From assembly GCA_029168955.1 (NCBI GenBank), contig JAPDOI010000138.1:504001-568000 (forward strand): 64,000 bases of DNA, in the 5' to 3' direction. The stretch comes from Aplectana chamaeleonis (lineage: Eukaryota > Nematoda > Chromadorea > Rhabditida > Cosmocercidae). Below the pieces are notes generated by a model. The model was given only the letters and a program-made list of their open reading frames with translations. It had not been told where the DNA came from and did no database searches. This document shows positions 20,101-31,754 of this stretch, one piece after another (position 1 is the first letter of the stretch; every line of letters starts with the position of its first letter). The position numbers and the translations under genes were made by a program.

Positions 20101-23100
20101 ACGGGTTAGCAGACCTTCAATGGGAATTACCTGCGGTGGTGTCCGCTAGCACTCTAGGATGTGAAGACTGGCCTCGCTCATGTGCCAAGACAAGGCTCGG
20201 GTCACACCTATCTAGGCAGTGAAGGAGTAACCCAATCGGTATGGGACCTGTACACCAATATAATGCCAAAGAAATATTGCAAGGTTAAGAAGTTCATATT
20301 TAACTAGGGAATCTCGCTAGCCATGTATGGGCTTTTGAGAGACTGTGAATGTTTCTTGGTTAAAGGCAGTTATCACGATGGGAAACGTTATCGAAAAAAA
20401 ACTACAAAAACGGCTTAGGTCAAAAATAGCTGAAAATCTATGAAGGTAGCGCGGTTAGAGCTAAGACGCTAAAACTAGAGTTTCTAGGACCCAAAGATGC
20501 CAGTTTGTGCACACGTGCACAGCGCCGCTCAAACAGATTGCAGTCTCATGCCGAGCAGTCAAAAATCATCGACATTCAGAGGAAGGAACAAATGCAAATT
20601 TACCTGATAAAAACAGTTGAGCAATGAAAGAAAGCACTCCAGTCTATGTTTTTGACTGGATTGTACATAAATCCGAAGGTTCATTGATTGTATCTCAATT
20701 TTAAGCCAGCTGATGTTTTTGAAATAAGATGTCATCGATGCCGGTGATGTGGAGTGGGCTCGTCCACCATCAAAAGACAAGAAATTTCTGGCCTGAAATT
20801 TGACCAGAAACAGCGGTTTTTTCGCAATTTTTTCTCATAGAACCTACTACTCTAAACCAAAAGAAGGGTTTAGAGAGGAAAATAAGTCAATCATATTTTA
20901 TCGCGAAAACTGCCTTTAACTCGGATACGCTCTTTCCGCATTTGTCCTTGGATTTTGCTACGGACCTCAAGTTAACAGGGTATTACTGGTTAAAGCTACT
21001 ACGTTGTAATTTACAGTTTTTCGTAATTCTCGAGTATCGAACCAGTGCTTCGAAAAACAAATTCGTCCCCGAACACCAAAATTGCATGGGGGGGGGTAGG
21101 TACTCCATGATAAAAAGTTGAATTTTTTCTCGGGTTTGAACCAGGGTAATCTCATTTAAAAGTCGATCCGAAAAAAACCCTCCTTCTTGATCCACACTCC
21201 GATTTAACGTAAACTGCTCGAGATGGCTGCGGTGATAACCTTCATGTGGCAACAAAATGCAAATTTCAAAATAATAAGTCTTCTATTCACCGCTGATGGC
21301 ACCTTTCAAAGAGATGAACGAAACAGATATGAGATTCATACACTGCACAGTTGATGCAGGCTGGTTCCTGGCAATCCTTTTCACAGCCGTCGACAGTCTC
21401 GAGCTTCAAAAGCTAATCTGCCGGACTGATAAAAGCTCGGAGATGGTGGTCAACGTACCCAGCTTTGTGCCACGAGTACTTCAGAAAGTTGACGAACCGT
21501 AGAGCACAAAATATACGGTAAACATACGGTAAGCAATATAACCTCAAAAAGACATATGCCAATTAAGCGCTCTAGAAATAAAATACTGATAATAGAACAA
21601 CCTTAAGCATGGTTTGCTATAAAAGAAAAAACTTTGAAAAATACTCAATTTTTGAATGTTCTGATCATTTGTAAAGAACGCTGCGAAAATGAAGCAAATC
21701 AATCTTTTTGAAAACCCAGTCATAACAAAACATTGTTTTATACATCCGCTCCTTACGTGCTATCCCACCCGTTGACGGCCGTGTGGGGCTGAATAGCCGA
21801 GAAGAATTCGAGGCAATGACTCATCGCCATTAGCACAGACCTTCACTTTAGAGTTGTTTCTCGCTGGATATGGGTGCTCAACATAAATATACCTACTAAT
21901 ATTACACGAATTGGTGAAATAACCCTCAAATTGATAGCGAAATAGCAGATTACAAGGTAGTAATTTTAACGAGTAATAACTTGCTAAATTGAGATCCGTA
22001 GCAAAATCCAATGACAGAATCGGAAAGAGCGTGTCCGAATTGACCACGAAACACTGACAGATTTTCAAAAGCCGATAAATGGTTAGCGAGGTTCCCTAGT
22101 AAGCCAGAACTAAATCACTTAGGATTTTTCAGAGTGAATTTCTTATTTCTCAACGTCATTTTAATAAATCTAGAACAACTTTTTGAATAAAGATGATAAA
22201 AATCCCATTTTCCACTTACGAATCATAAAAAGAAAGTTCAGTACTCGGAATCACGAAAACTTTTGAAATTTAGTTGCTTCAATTCACAATCCTTCGGTAA
22301 AAACGATATTTCAAAACTCGAAAACATGGAAATTCCCGTAGAAATTTGATATTCAAGAGTTGGGTAAAATAAATTGTAAACGATAACCAGCTTGCTCAAG
22401 TTCAATGTGTTCTGAATTCTCGACAACTTTTCGACACATTCTCGTTTCGGGGAAAAGTAGTCCAGAATTCTCACGAAATTCTCAACAAAGATGTCCTTCT
22501 CCTGAATTCTCGATATTTTCCCCATCTTCTCAGCAACTTCTCTCCACTTTCTGAACAACTTCGCTAATGAATAGATAGTTGTTTCTCTAGCAACATGTTT
22601 GAATGTAATACATTATCGCCTACGAAACGTGTCCAAAAGCGCATCGCCGACGCAGTTTTATGTCCGCTACGCAAAAACACGACTAAAACGTCGAAAGCAT
22701 TCAGAAAGAACATTTCGAGAATCTGAAAACATCTTTCGATTGGAATTTCAAAGCTGATTTCAAAAATGTTTCCAGACTTGTGAAAAAAAAAGAAAAACTC
22801 AAGCCTTGATCTACTTATGACCCATTTTCTCTCGAGAAGGTAAAATCTTTCTGAGTAAGTATTTTTGAATTCTGAAAAGGCCACTCGCTCCGCCTCGCCG
22901 GGCCGATTAGAAATATGTGTTTTCTTTTGTAAAAAAAAACGACTTCTGACCTACTTATGACCTATTCACCGTCCGAGAAGCCGAATTTTTCAAGATTTGA
23001 TTTGACTTGAACTATTTCGCCCCAAACAATCAGTATAGCATTGTGGAGGTGAAAAAATGTGTTCATATTTGAAAAAGATGAAAGTTTCAGTCCGTTTTTT

Positions 23101-25439
23101 TTTCGCTAGTTATGGGCGAACTCCACCCTGACCTCGTTAATTACCATTGGTTCTCGCCCTAATTACATATAATGCATTTTTGAGTGAATCCACTGCAGCC
23201 AACCGAAGGACTGTGCCGCTAACTTTTCCGTAATAGGTTAATTAAGGACAATCCTGGGCGCATTTTCATATTACGCGAACAACGCCAACGGCATGAACTT
23301 GATACTGTCCCCGCAAGAGCAGGACAGGTTGATTGTATCGCTGGAAGACTCATACGAGACCGAGATATGAATGAAATCTACAGTCTCACCCACTCAACGG
23401 ACGGAACAAACAAAGCACTTCAGCATTTGTAAGCCCTATTGTGAAACCAGAAAAGCAATTCCTTTTGAATTAATTATTTTCCATCAAAAAAATATTTCGT
23501 ATCAAATGCATTCAAGGTTTGTTTTCTTTTCTCAAGTTTCATATAATTTTAAATTTTTACGTGTATTTCCATTTTTATATAAAATAACTAATTCAATATT
23601 TTCATGTATTCATTACTATTTTCTTGAATATTTTTTAAAATTTTATTAAAGTCACATACCAATCGAGAAAGCATCCAGAACTGCAGTTTACAAGATTTCA
23701 AAAAAATCGTAATTTTTCTGAACGGATTTCTCTGAACCTATTCGAAAATTCGAAACGTTAAAAAACACAAAAAAAATCCTTTGTAAATCCTATTGGAAAA
23801 TTTTAAAAAATCTTCATTGAGCCGAGAACGGGCCCCTGGGACGCTTGAATTCGCTCAATGTTATTTGGGCCCATAAAACCGCCACTACCACTATCCCATT
23901 GAGGAGAATTTGCGGTAAACCCTGCTGGAAAGGATTACACGCCATTTTCTGGGGCAACTTTTTGTGGAGAAAGACTTGCCACCTGACATCAACCGAGAAA
24001 AAGCAGATCAATGTGTCATTCTCGGCGTCAAAGTTGCAAAAAATCTCTTCCGGTCTTGGGCCTGTCAGGTATGAGAAAAAAACTTTTTTTCAAGGATCCT
24101 GACCATATCGGGTTTGTTTTGAAGCTTTTTACTAGTAATACTCACAGTACGAGTTTGAGACCCTAGCTCTTCAGTGAGCCAAGAACGAGCCAGCAAACAA
24201 GATAAGTATTTGTAAATTTTATATATATATATATAAAACCAAAAACCAAAGTAGAGAATGAATGGAAAAAAATCGAGTTTTTTTTTCTAGGGATCTCAGG
24301 TTAGAGAGGGGTGGGGGCAGAGATGAGCCACACGCTGGGAGGGGGAGCACTCTCCACCGACCGATCCCATTGCCACGCCTGACCCTGTTCTGGAGATCAT
24401 CTTGCAATGATCGCAGTACAACTCGATGTCTCAATCTCCTTCTCTCTCGACCGGAGGTAGCCCTCTGCAAATGTCGCGATGTAAGGGAAGCAGCGCGACC
24501 TTGCTTTTGGAGAAGAACGAATTGCAGAGCTTTTCACGGGATTCCCATTGCTATGAAAATGAATTATAACGGATTCAGCTTTATTTCAGCAGAGTAAGGT
24601 TCCCAGTGACGTTTTGGACTTTCGCCTGTTGTTTTTGTTCTCTGTCGAAAGTTTTAGATTCACAAAATTATAATATTATTTGATATTTGCTATCCCCATA
24701 CTGGGAATGCTTTAAAACTGTTTCAATGTTGTACCTCTTGAAGATTATCTGAACGAAGATCGTTATTCAGATCCATCAAGCAGAGTTTAATCGTTGCGTG
24801 AATTTTTTGGCAACAAGTCACATCTTATTCTGCAGAGCTTCGGCAATGTGAGAAACGGTAAAAGACTGGCAGCTACAATCTAAACAACGAGGAAGAAAAC
24901 TAAGCCTCGACGACGGAATGTACATATATATCTCATGTAAAACCGGTTATAAGATGTTGATAATGCCCTAAATGCATCTTTTGAGAGCAACAACACGGGT
25001 TAAGGCTGCGCACCGGATCACTCCATTATCCCTTCTTTATTATACGATCATTCTCCAGGGAGGACGCACAGAATGGACATCGAGGTCTTGTAGCTCTACA
25101 TTGTTGACCCCTTTCTATACTCTCTGATGTAATCTCAGGTAAAACTAGTTGTCCAGAATCGGACAAACAGTTGTCGAGAATCGGTCGACAATCGAGAAGT
25201 TGTCCAGAAAGTTGATAAAAGTCGAGAATTCCGAGATTCGCAGCAGGGATGTGCGGAATTTTCTGTTTTCTGCCCATTTTTGAACATTTTTTTCTGTTTT
25301 CTGTTTTCTGTAAAAATGGGCAGAAATCGGACAGAAAACAGAAAAAACACGATTCGCGATTTGGAGCAGGAATGCCCTAGAAAAAAGTGATCGGATTTAG
25401 CAAATCTAAGCCGATAGGTTAAGGGTGTACTTCACCCAG
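20101..25439. other. Long non-coding region with dispersed repeats
   Basis: No gene is supported on either strand over 5 kb. Contents: an inverted repeat pair (20920-21025 with 21938-22045), AT-rich sequence, a TTCGAA-type tract near 23690-23800, a TA microsatellite at about 24221-24236, and a hairpin at 25262-25335 (TTTTCTGCCCATTTTT with AAAAATGGGCAGAAA). Open frames such as 21296-21502 and 22238-22558 (minus) lack domains or splice support; the latter is built from repeated GAATTCTCG words. Confidence 0.4.
20920..22045. repeat. Inverted pair of about 105-bp dispersed repeats
   Basis: The plus-strand segment 20925-21025 and the minus-strand segment 22045-21938 share ACGCTCTTTCCG, TTGGATTTTGCTACGGA and TACTACNTTGTAAT words in the same order. 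Identity is roughly 75-80 percent by eye. They could be two copies of a repeat or the arms of one element about 1.1 kb long. Confidence 0.5.
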
Positions 25440-25700
25440 ACTCTTTGCAGTTTTCTCACCCCAGACGCTTTTATCTCGCTGTAGTGGTTATCCATTAGGG
25501 CACGTGTGGCTTGGTGGGAGGAAACGGTGCTGTTCGCTGTACACGGTCGGGTTCGATCCTCGCCGAGGTGAACCAAACCAACCAACACTCCGGGGTCCTT
25601 AAATTGGTAACAGATTCATGTAGGGAGATGAAGGCACTCGTTGAGAAGTCGGCTGGCCCCTGCAAGCCACTAGCCAAGCACGAAATCCGTTCGTCTGAAA
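25440..25700 (+). mobile_element. tRNA-derived SINE-like element
   Basis: A box A-like TGGCTTGGTGGG (25507-25518) and a perfect box B GGTTCGATCC (25550-25559) sit at tRNA-like spacing, so an internal RNA polymerase III promoter is plausible. The sequence cannot fold as a full tRNA: the acceptor arms do not pair and the T-stem has a mismatch. About 140 bases of unrelated sequence follow, as in a SINE body. Exact ends and target duplication are not clear. Confidence 0.45.
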
Positions 25701-26290
25701 AAATTTTACGCGTCAGTGCCGGGAAAGTACCGCGATCCTTGACTGTACCGCGATAGTTCCGCGATAGTGCCGCAGCGGCTCCGTGATCAGGCGATTCTGC
25801 TGCCGTGTCTTGAGCCTCGACATCGCCGCGATAGTACCGCAGCGGCTTCGCGTTAGAACCGCGCCGGCTCCGCGAGGATGCAGCAGCGAACCCGCGTGGA
25901 GTACGATGTACTGTCCTGTGTGAAACGAAATTGTCGAGGGTTCAATATACTCAATTTCGAGGTACATTCCGTATTTCCTTGTGCGCAAAAGCGGCGGTAA
26001 GCTCTGTCCTTATCACACAAAGGACGAAACTACCGCAGGTGCGGAATTTCGTTTTCACAATTAGCCCCCCCCCACACTAGTTGTCTTATAATTCTTAAAT
26101 AACTTCATATCAGACACTCTCCCGGAGCCGTTGCGGCGTCATCGCGGAGCCGAGACGGCACTGTCGGGTCCCCGCTACGGCTTCGTGGTCGTGTCGCCGC
26201 GGCTCCGCGATAGTGCCGCTTCGGTGCCTGGACGCGCCAAGGCGGCGCTATCGCGGAGCCGCAGCGGCAGTTTCTCTCAGAGTCAAGCTT
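25701..26290. repeat. GC-rich dispersed repeat with CGGCTCCGCGA motifs
   Basis: Repeated CGCGATAGTGCCGC, GCAGCGGCTCCG and related words, in direct orientation at 25700-25880 and inverted at 26110-26280. The first half (GCCGGGAAAGTACCGCGA, then TGCCGTGTCTTGAGCC and GAGTACGATGTACTGTCC) is clearly homologous to 44450-44700 and 51645-51910, so this is a third copy of that sequence outside the tandem duplication. Confidence 0.6.
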
Positions 26291-26867
26291 CTACGAATAC
26301 GACGTCGAATGCGCTGCGCAATCACATAGGGATTCAGGAAGCCGATTTCTTATTTTTATCTTATAGTGGATACTCTTACCCAGAGGTTTATCGTTGACGA
26401 ATCCCTCAAATGTAACGCAAAGCAGTCAAGTGAAAGGAAAACTGCATTGTGACTCGATACTAACAATAGTAAACCATTAATACCACTTAACGCCCACTAT
26501 TCGTACCCTCTCCCCAGCGTACCAGCTTTGGTAGACGGAGTATAGGCCGGTTTGGCCGCTGGCTGCAGGAGTGTACCCGCCGGAAGTCCACATATTTGGA
26601 ACTCCACATATTGTCCCGCCAGAAGTCCTTATTTTGCAAAGTATGGGTCACGAGAGTAGGATATTTGAGTCTATCATGGTCCATCCTTACATATAACAAT
26701 CGGCATGGTGGTGTGTCTGACCGGTGTCCAACCGGCTGTCTGTCTGTCCGGCCGTTTGAATTTCACGCAATTTTTGACACCATCAGTCAGAGCGCGTTAT
26801 TGTTCCAACAATACATAACAAATGTCGCGGAAGGTAAGTTAGGCTAAGGAGGAGCGCGCAGAGCATT

Positions 26868-27025
26868 GTGATCGTGGCGGGACCACCCTGGCTGTTACAT
26901 AGTGAGTCCTTTAAACTTTCTTCGTGACGATTCGTGATGGGACCACCACAGCAGTTGCATATTTTGTCCATTGAACTTTGTTCGTTACGGATCGTGGTAG
27001 GACCATCGTACCAGTTGAATTGACA
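26868..27025. repeat. 60-bp tandem repeat, about 2.6 copies
   Basis: GGACCACC/GGACCATC starts recur at 26880, 26940 and 27000, an exact 60-bp spacing, with conserved CGTGRYGGGACCA and TTTGTTCGT words. Copies are diverged. Confidence 0.65.
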
Positions 27026-27029
27026 CACA

Positions 27030-27460
27030 GAATATGCGCGGGGCTCAGGGGCCTACCAAGAAGTATTTTGTGAAAGTGGGCGGGGCTCCCGGTTTTTCGC
27101 ATAAAACAACACGAAAAGTGCGCGGGACTCCAGATTCGCCGCGTACAAGGTGTGCGAGTCTCAGGGACAGCCGAGAACTACTTCGTGAAATTAGGCGGGG
27201 CTTCCGGTTGATTACAGAAAACGACACGAAAAGTGCGCGGGACTCTGGATTTGACGCATACAGCGTGTGCGGGGCTCAGGGACAACCAAGAAGTACTTCG
27301 TAAAAGCGGGCGCGGCTTCCGGTTTATTGCATAAAACGACACAGAACGTGCGCGAGACTCCGGAATCAACGCGCACAAGACACACTGGGCTCAGAAGTTA
27401 TCGCCCAGACACAAAAGAAGTGGACGGGTTGGAAAATTGGCCGCGGACAACGTTGTGACA
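27030..27460. repeat. 115-bp tandem repeat, about 3.3 copies
   Basis: GCGGGACTC (or GCGAGACTC) recurs at 27122, 27237 and 27352, an exact 115-bp spacing, together with GCTTCCGGTT, ATAAAACGACAC and GGGGCTCAGGGAC. Copies are about 80 percent alike. Open frames on both strands simply reflect the repeat. Confidence 0.75.
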
Positions 27461-27950
27461 AATGGGAAATCAACAGGAAAAAACATACGGCATTCCGCCA
27501 TGTTAGAGCATTCTTTAAAACTGAAGCGCGAAGCGTTGCACAGGGTGGGTCGGATCCCAGATTAGCCGCACTTAAGTTTCCATGGTTGTTTGCTGGAAGT
27601 CGGTTTTATGCTTATGTCGGGGCACGTCAATAACTTCCGGCACGACGGAAACATTTGGAATCGAGTCAGAAAAATAACCTATCGCCTCAAATTCTTAATT
27701 TCTGACTGGAATCGAAGACTAGAGTAACCGAAAAAAAGCTTAATGGAGAGTTGAGAAAAACCATTTTACAAAGACTCTGATACAACTACACATGAGTTTC
27801 GCTCAAAAACGGAAGTGTTCACAAATTTCTAATAATTGCTGCGCAGTGTGGAACGACTGAATCTTACCCGTTTCCTTAAAGCTCCTACAAGCTGCTTCAA
27901 CAAGTCGACTGTAGTGATTTGCATGAATACAGTCCTGAAATATAAGAATC
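27461..27950. other. Non-coding spacer before satellite A
   Basis: Nothing recognised. It separates the 115-bp tandem repeat from the first diverged monomers of satellite A. Confidence 0.4.
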
Positions 27951-28230
27951 GGTGTGGTTCTTGATGGAGGAAAGCCGGCAGAGCCAGTGTATCATTCGGT
28001 GAAGCCGAGCCAGTGATACACGTGACTGATGGGGGAAGCCTGAGGCGAAGACAGTATACCCTTTAGCGAAGCCAAACATAGCTACACGCGGTTGATGGGG
28101 ACAGGCCGGCGAAATCGGTATACCGTTCGGTGAAGCCGAAGGAATGTTGCATATTGTTTGTGGAAATAGGCCGACGAAGCCGGTGTATCGTTCGAGGAAT
28201 CAGAGACGAGGATGAGGGGGGGGGACACGA
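27951..28230. repeat. Diverged single monomers of satellite A (left flank)
   Basis: Repeats of about 65 bp built from GGCCGGCGAA, CGGTGTATCGTTCGGTGAAGCCGAA and ACACGCGGTTGATGGGG words. They are less alike than the array that follows and look like the older, monomeric form from which the 130-bp dimeric unit was amplified. Confidence 0.6.
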
Positions 28231-31200
28231 GGATGATGGGGGGAAGCGGTCGAAATGTGCGCATCCTTCGGCTAAGCTGAAGGAATGTTACGCGAGGTTG
28301 ATGAGAGGAGGCCGCGGAAGCGAGCCTATCGTTTTAAGAAGCAGAATGAATGTTAGACGAGGATGATGGGGAGAAGCCGGCGAAATTGATGTATCGTTCG
28401 GCGAAGCTGAATGAATGCTACACATTGTTTGTGGAGGAAGGCCGACGAAGCCGGTGTATCGTTCTACGAAGGAAAATGAATGTTAGACGAGGATGATGGG
28501 GGGAAGCCGTCGACATCGGTGGATCCTTCGGCTAAGCCGAAGGAATGTTACGCGAGGTTGATGAGAGGAGGTCGCGGAAGCGAGCCTATCGTTCTACGAA
28601 GGGGAATGAATGTTAGACGAGGATGATGGGGGGAAGCCGTCGACATCGGTGGATCCTTCGGCTAAGCCAAAGGAATGTTACGCGAGGTTGATGAGAGGAG
28701 GCCGCGGAAGCGAGCCTATCGTTCTATGAAGGAGAATGAATGTTAGACGAGGATGATGGGGGGAAGCCGTCGAAATCGGTGGATCCTTCGGCTAAGCCGA
28801 AGGAATGTTACGCGAGGTTGATGAGAGGAGGCCGCGGAAGCGAGCCTATCGTTCTATGAAGGAGAATGAATGTTAGACGAGGATGATGGGGGGAAGCCGT
28901 CAACATCGGTGGATCCTTCGGCTAAGCCGAAGGAATGTTACGCGAGGTTGATGAGAGGAGGCCGCGGAAGCGAGCCTATCGTTCTATGAAGGAGAATGAA
29001 TGTTAGACGAGGATGATGGGGGGAAGCCGTCAAAATCAGTGGATCCTTCGGCTAAGCCGAAGGAATGTTACGCGAGGTTGATGAGAGGAGGCCGCGGAAG
29101 CGAGCCTATCGTTCTATGAAGGAGAATGAATGTTAGACGAGGATGATGGGGGGAAGCCGTCAAAATCAGTGGATCCTTCGGCTAAGCCGAAGGAATGTTA
29201 CGCGAGGTTGATGAGAGGAGGCCGCGGAAGCGAGCCTATCGTTCTATGAAGGAGAATGAATGTTAGACGAGGATGATGGGGGGAAGCCGTCGACATCGGT
29301 GGATCCTTCGGCTAAGCCGAAGGAATGGTACGCGAGGTTGATGAGAGGAGGCTGCGGAAGCGAGCCTATCGTTCTACGAAGGAGAATGATTGTTAGACGA
29401 GGATGATGGGGGGAAGCCGTCGACATCGGTGGATCCTTCGGCTAAGCCGAAGGAATGTTACGCGAGGTTGATAAGAGGAGGCCGCGGAAGCGAGCCTATC
29501 GTTCTATGAAGGAGAATGAATGTTAGACGAGGATGATGGGGGGAAGCCGTCAGAATCAGTGGATCCTTCGGCTAAGCCGAAGGAATGTTACACGAGGTTG
29601 ATGAGAGGAGGCCGCGGAAGCGAGCCTATCGTTCTATGAAGGAGAATGAATGTTAGACGAGGATGATGGGGGGAAGCCGTCAAAATCAGTGGATCCTTCG
29701 GCTAAGCCGAAGGAATGTTACGCGAGGTTGATGAGAGGAGGCCGCGGAAGCGAGCCTATCGTTCTATGAAGGAGAATGAATGTTAGATGAGGATGATGGA
29801 TGGAAGCCGTCCAAAAATCGGTGAATCCTTCGGCTGAAAGCTTCAGAAGGAATGTTACGCGAGGTTCGTCGACATCGGTGGATCCTTCGGCTAAGCCGAA
29901 GGAATGTTACGCGAGGTTGATGAGAGGAGGTCGCGGAAGCGAGCCTATCGTTCTACGAAGGAGAATGAATGTTAGACGAGGATGATGGGGGGAAGCCGTC
30001 GACATCGGTGGATCCTTCGGCTAAGCCGAAGGAATGTTACGCGAGGTTGATGAGAGGAGGCCGCGGAAGCGAGCCTTTCGTTCTATGAAGGAGAATGAAT
30101 GTTAGACGAGGATGATGGGGGAAGCCGTCAAATCAGTGGATCCTTCGGCTAAGCCGAAGGAATGTTACGCGAGGTTGATGAGAGGAGGCCGCGGAAGCGA
30201 GCCTATCGTTCTATGAAGGAGAATGAATGTTAGACGAGGATGATGGGGGGAAGCCGTCGACATCGGTGGATCCTTCGGCTAAGCCGGAGGAATGTTACGC
30301 GAGGTTGATGAGAGGAGGCCGCGGAAGCGAGCCTATCGTTCTACGAAGGAGAATGATTGTTAGACGAGGATGATGGGGGGAAGCCGTCAACATCGGTGGA
30401 TCCTTCGGCTAAGCCGAAGGAATGTCACGCGAGGGTGATAAGAGGAGGCCGCCGAAGCGAGCCTATCGTTCTATGGAGGAGAATGAATGTTAGACGAGGA
30501 TGATGGGGGGAAGCCGTCAAAATCAGTGGATCCTTCGGCTAAGCCGAAGGAATGTTACACGAGGTTGATGAGAGGAGACCGCGGAAGCGAGCCTATCGTT
30601 CTATGAAGGAGAATGAATGTTAGACGAGGATGATGGGGGAAGCCGTCAAATCAGTGGATCCTTCGGCTAAGCCGAAGGAATGTTACGCGAGGTTGATGAG
30701 AGGAGGCCGCGGAAGCGAGCCTATCGTTCTATGAAGGAGAATGAATGTTAGATGAGGATGATGGGGGGAAGCCGTCGACATCGGTGGATCCTTCGGCTAA
30801 GCCGAAGGAATGTTACGCGAGGTTGATGAGAGGAGGGCGCGGAAGCGAGCCTATCGTTCTACGAAGGAGAATGCATGTTAGACGAGGATGATGGGGGGAA
30901 GCCGTCGACATCGGTGGATCCTTCGGCTAAGCCGAAGGAATGTTACGCGAGGTTGATGAGAGGAGGCCGCGGAAGCGAGCCTATCGTTCTATGAAGGAGA
31001 ATGAATGTTAGACGAGGATGATGGGGGGAAGCCGTCAAAATCAGTGGATCCTTCGGCTAAGCCGAAGGAATGTTACGCGAGGTTGATGAGAGGAGGCCGC
31101 GGAAGCGAGCCTATCGTTCTATGAAGGAGAATGAATGTTAGACGAGGATGATGGGGGGAAGCCGTCGAAATCGGTGGATCCTTCGGCTAAGCCGAAGGAA

Positions 31201-31244
31201 TGTTACGCGAGGTTGATGAGAGGAGGCCGCGGAAGCGAGCCTAT
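28231..31244. repeat. Satellite A array, part 1 (130-bp unit)
   Basis: Tandem units of 130 bp (for example TGTTAGACGA at 28741 and 28871). Each unit is two related halves of about 65 bp: one has GATGATGGGGGGAAGCCGTC then the palindrome CTTCGGCTAAGCCGAAG, the other TTGATGAGAGGAGGCCGCGG then GAGCCTATCGTTCT. Units are mostly over 90 percent alike, varying at a few fixed positions (CGACATCGG, CAAAATCAG, CGAAATCGG). A rearranged unit at about 29790-29870 (GATGGATGGAAG, GAGGTTCGTCGAC) matches the unit just right of the first insertion. Confidence 0.95.
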
Positions 31245-31754
31245 TGTAGAGAGAACATGAAAAACAAAAGAAAAAAAAGGAAATGTTGGAAAAAAAATCA
31301 TCACTTCGAAGGCTGCGCGTGAAATCCGGTGTCAGGTCTGCGGCCTCGGACTATATTTTTTATTTCACGCCTTGTTTTCTGCTATGCCTATAAAAGGATC
31401 AAAGTATGCGATTGCAGGTCTTCTTCTTCGTCTGCTCCTGTCCACCCCGGCTCTGGCCGTTTTTCCTCCCTTCCCTGCTCGTCTTCCTCTCCGTGAATCT
31501 GCCGCCCGCATCTCTCCTGATCTCTGGTGAATCCTGCGAAGCTGCTTATTCTCTGCCCGCTGTGTTTTTTTTATAATCTTGTGTTCTCTGTGGTGTCTTT
31601 TGAACTATTGTTGATTTGTGTTGTTTATTATATAAATAGTTATTGATTGATTGTGTGCATCGTTAACCTCGAGGGTCCGTTTTCCGGAAAAACTTATTTT
31701 TGTGTGCAAATTGGGTGGTTTTATTGTTTCATTAAAAACGCCATTTCTATTACT
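31245..31754 (+). mobile_element. 510-bp insertion in satellite A, solo-LTR-like, copy 1
   Basis: Non-satellite sequence flanked by a 4-bp duplication CTAT (31241-31244 and 31755-31758); removing it restores a normal satellite unit. It starts TGTAGAGAG, contains a TATA box (CCTATAAAAGG near 31387), a pyrimidine-rich block, an AT-rich segment and CTCGAGGGTCCGTTTTCCGG near the 3' end, and ends TTCTATTACT. Size, TATA box and short target duplication suit a solo LTR, but the right end lacks the canonical CA, so another mobile type is possible. Confidence 0.5.
31384..31530 (+). CDS. Short frame with signal-peptide-like start in insertion copy 1
   Basis: 48 codons, MPIKGSKYAIAGLLLRLLLS at the start then TPALAVFPPFPARLPL, ending in RISPDLW and TGA. 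A basic N-terminus, a leucine-rich core and an AxA-like ALA site resemble a secretory signal peptide of a tiny protein. The frame is preserved in copy 2 with few changes. The ATG overlaps the TATA box, so if that box is used this ATG would not be in the transcript. Function unknown; coding status is uncertain. Confidence 0.2.
   Translation: MPIKGSKYAIAGLLLRLLLSTPALAVFPPFPARLPLRESAARISPDLW

Noticed and set aside
22238..22558. 106-codon minus-strand frame
   Set aside because: Built from repeated GAATTCTCG-type words; low complexity and no homologous motif seen.
25500..25575. Functional tRNA gene
   Set aside because: Box A and B are present but acceptor arms do not pair and the T-stem is imperfect; treated as a SINE or tRNA-derived element.
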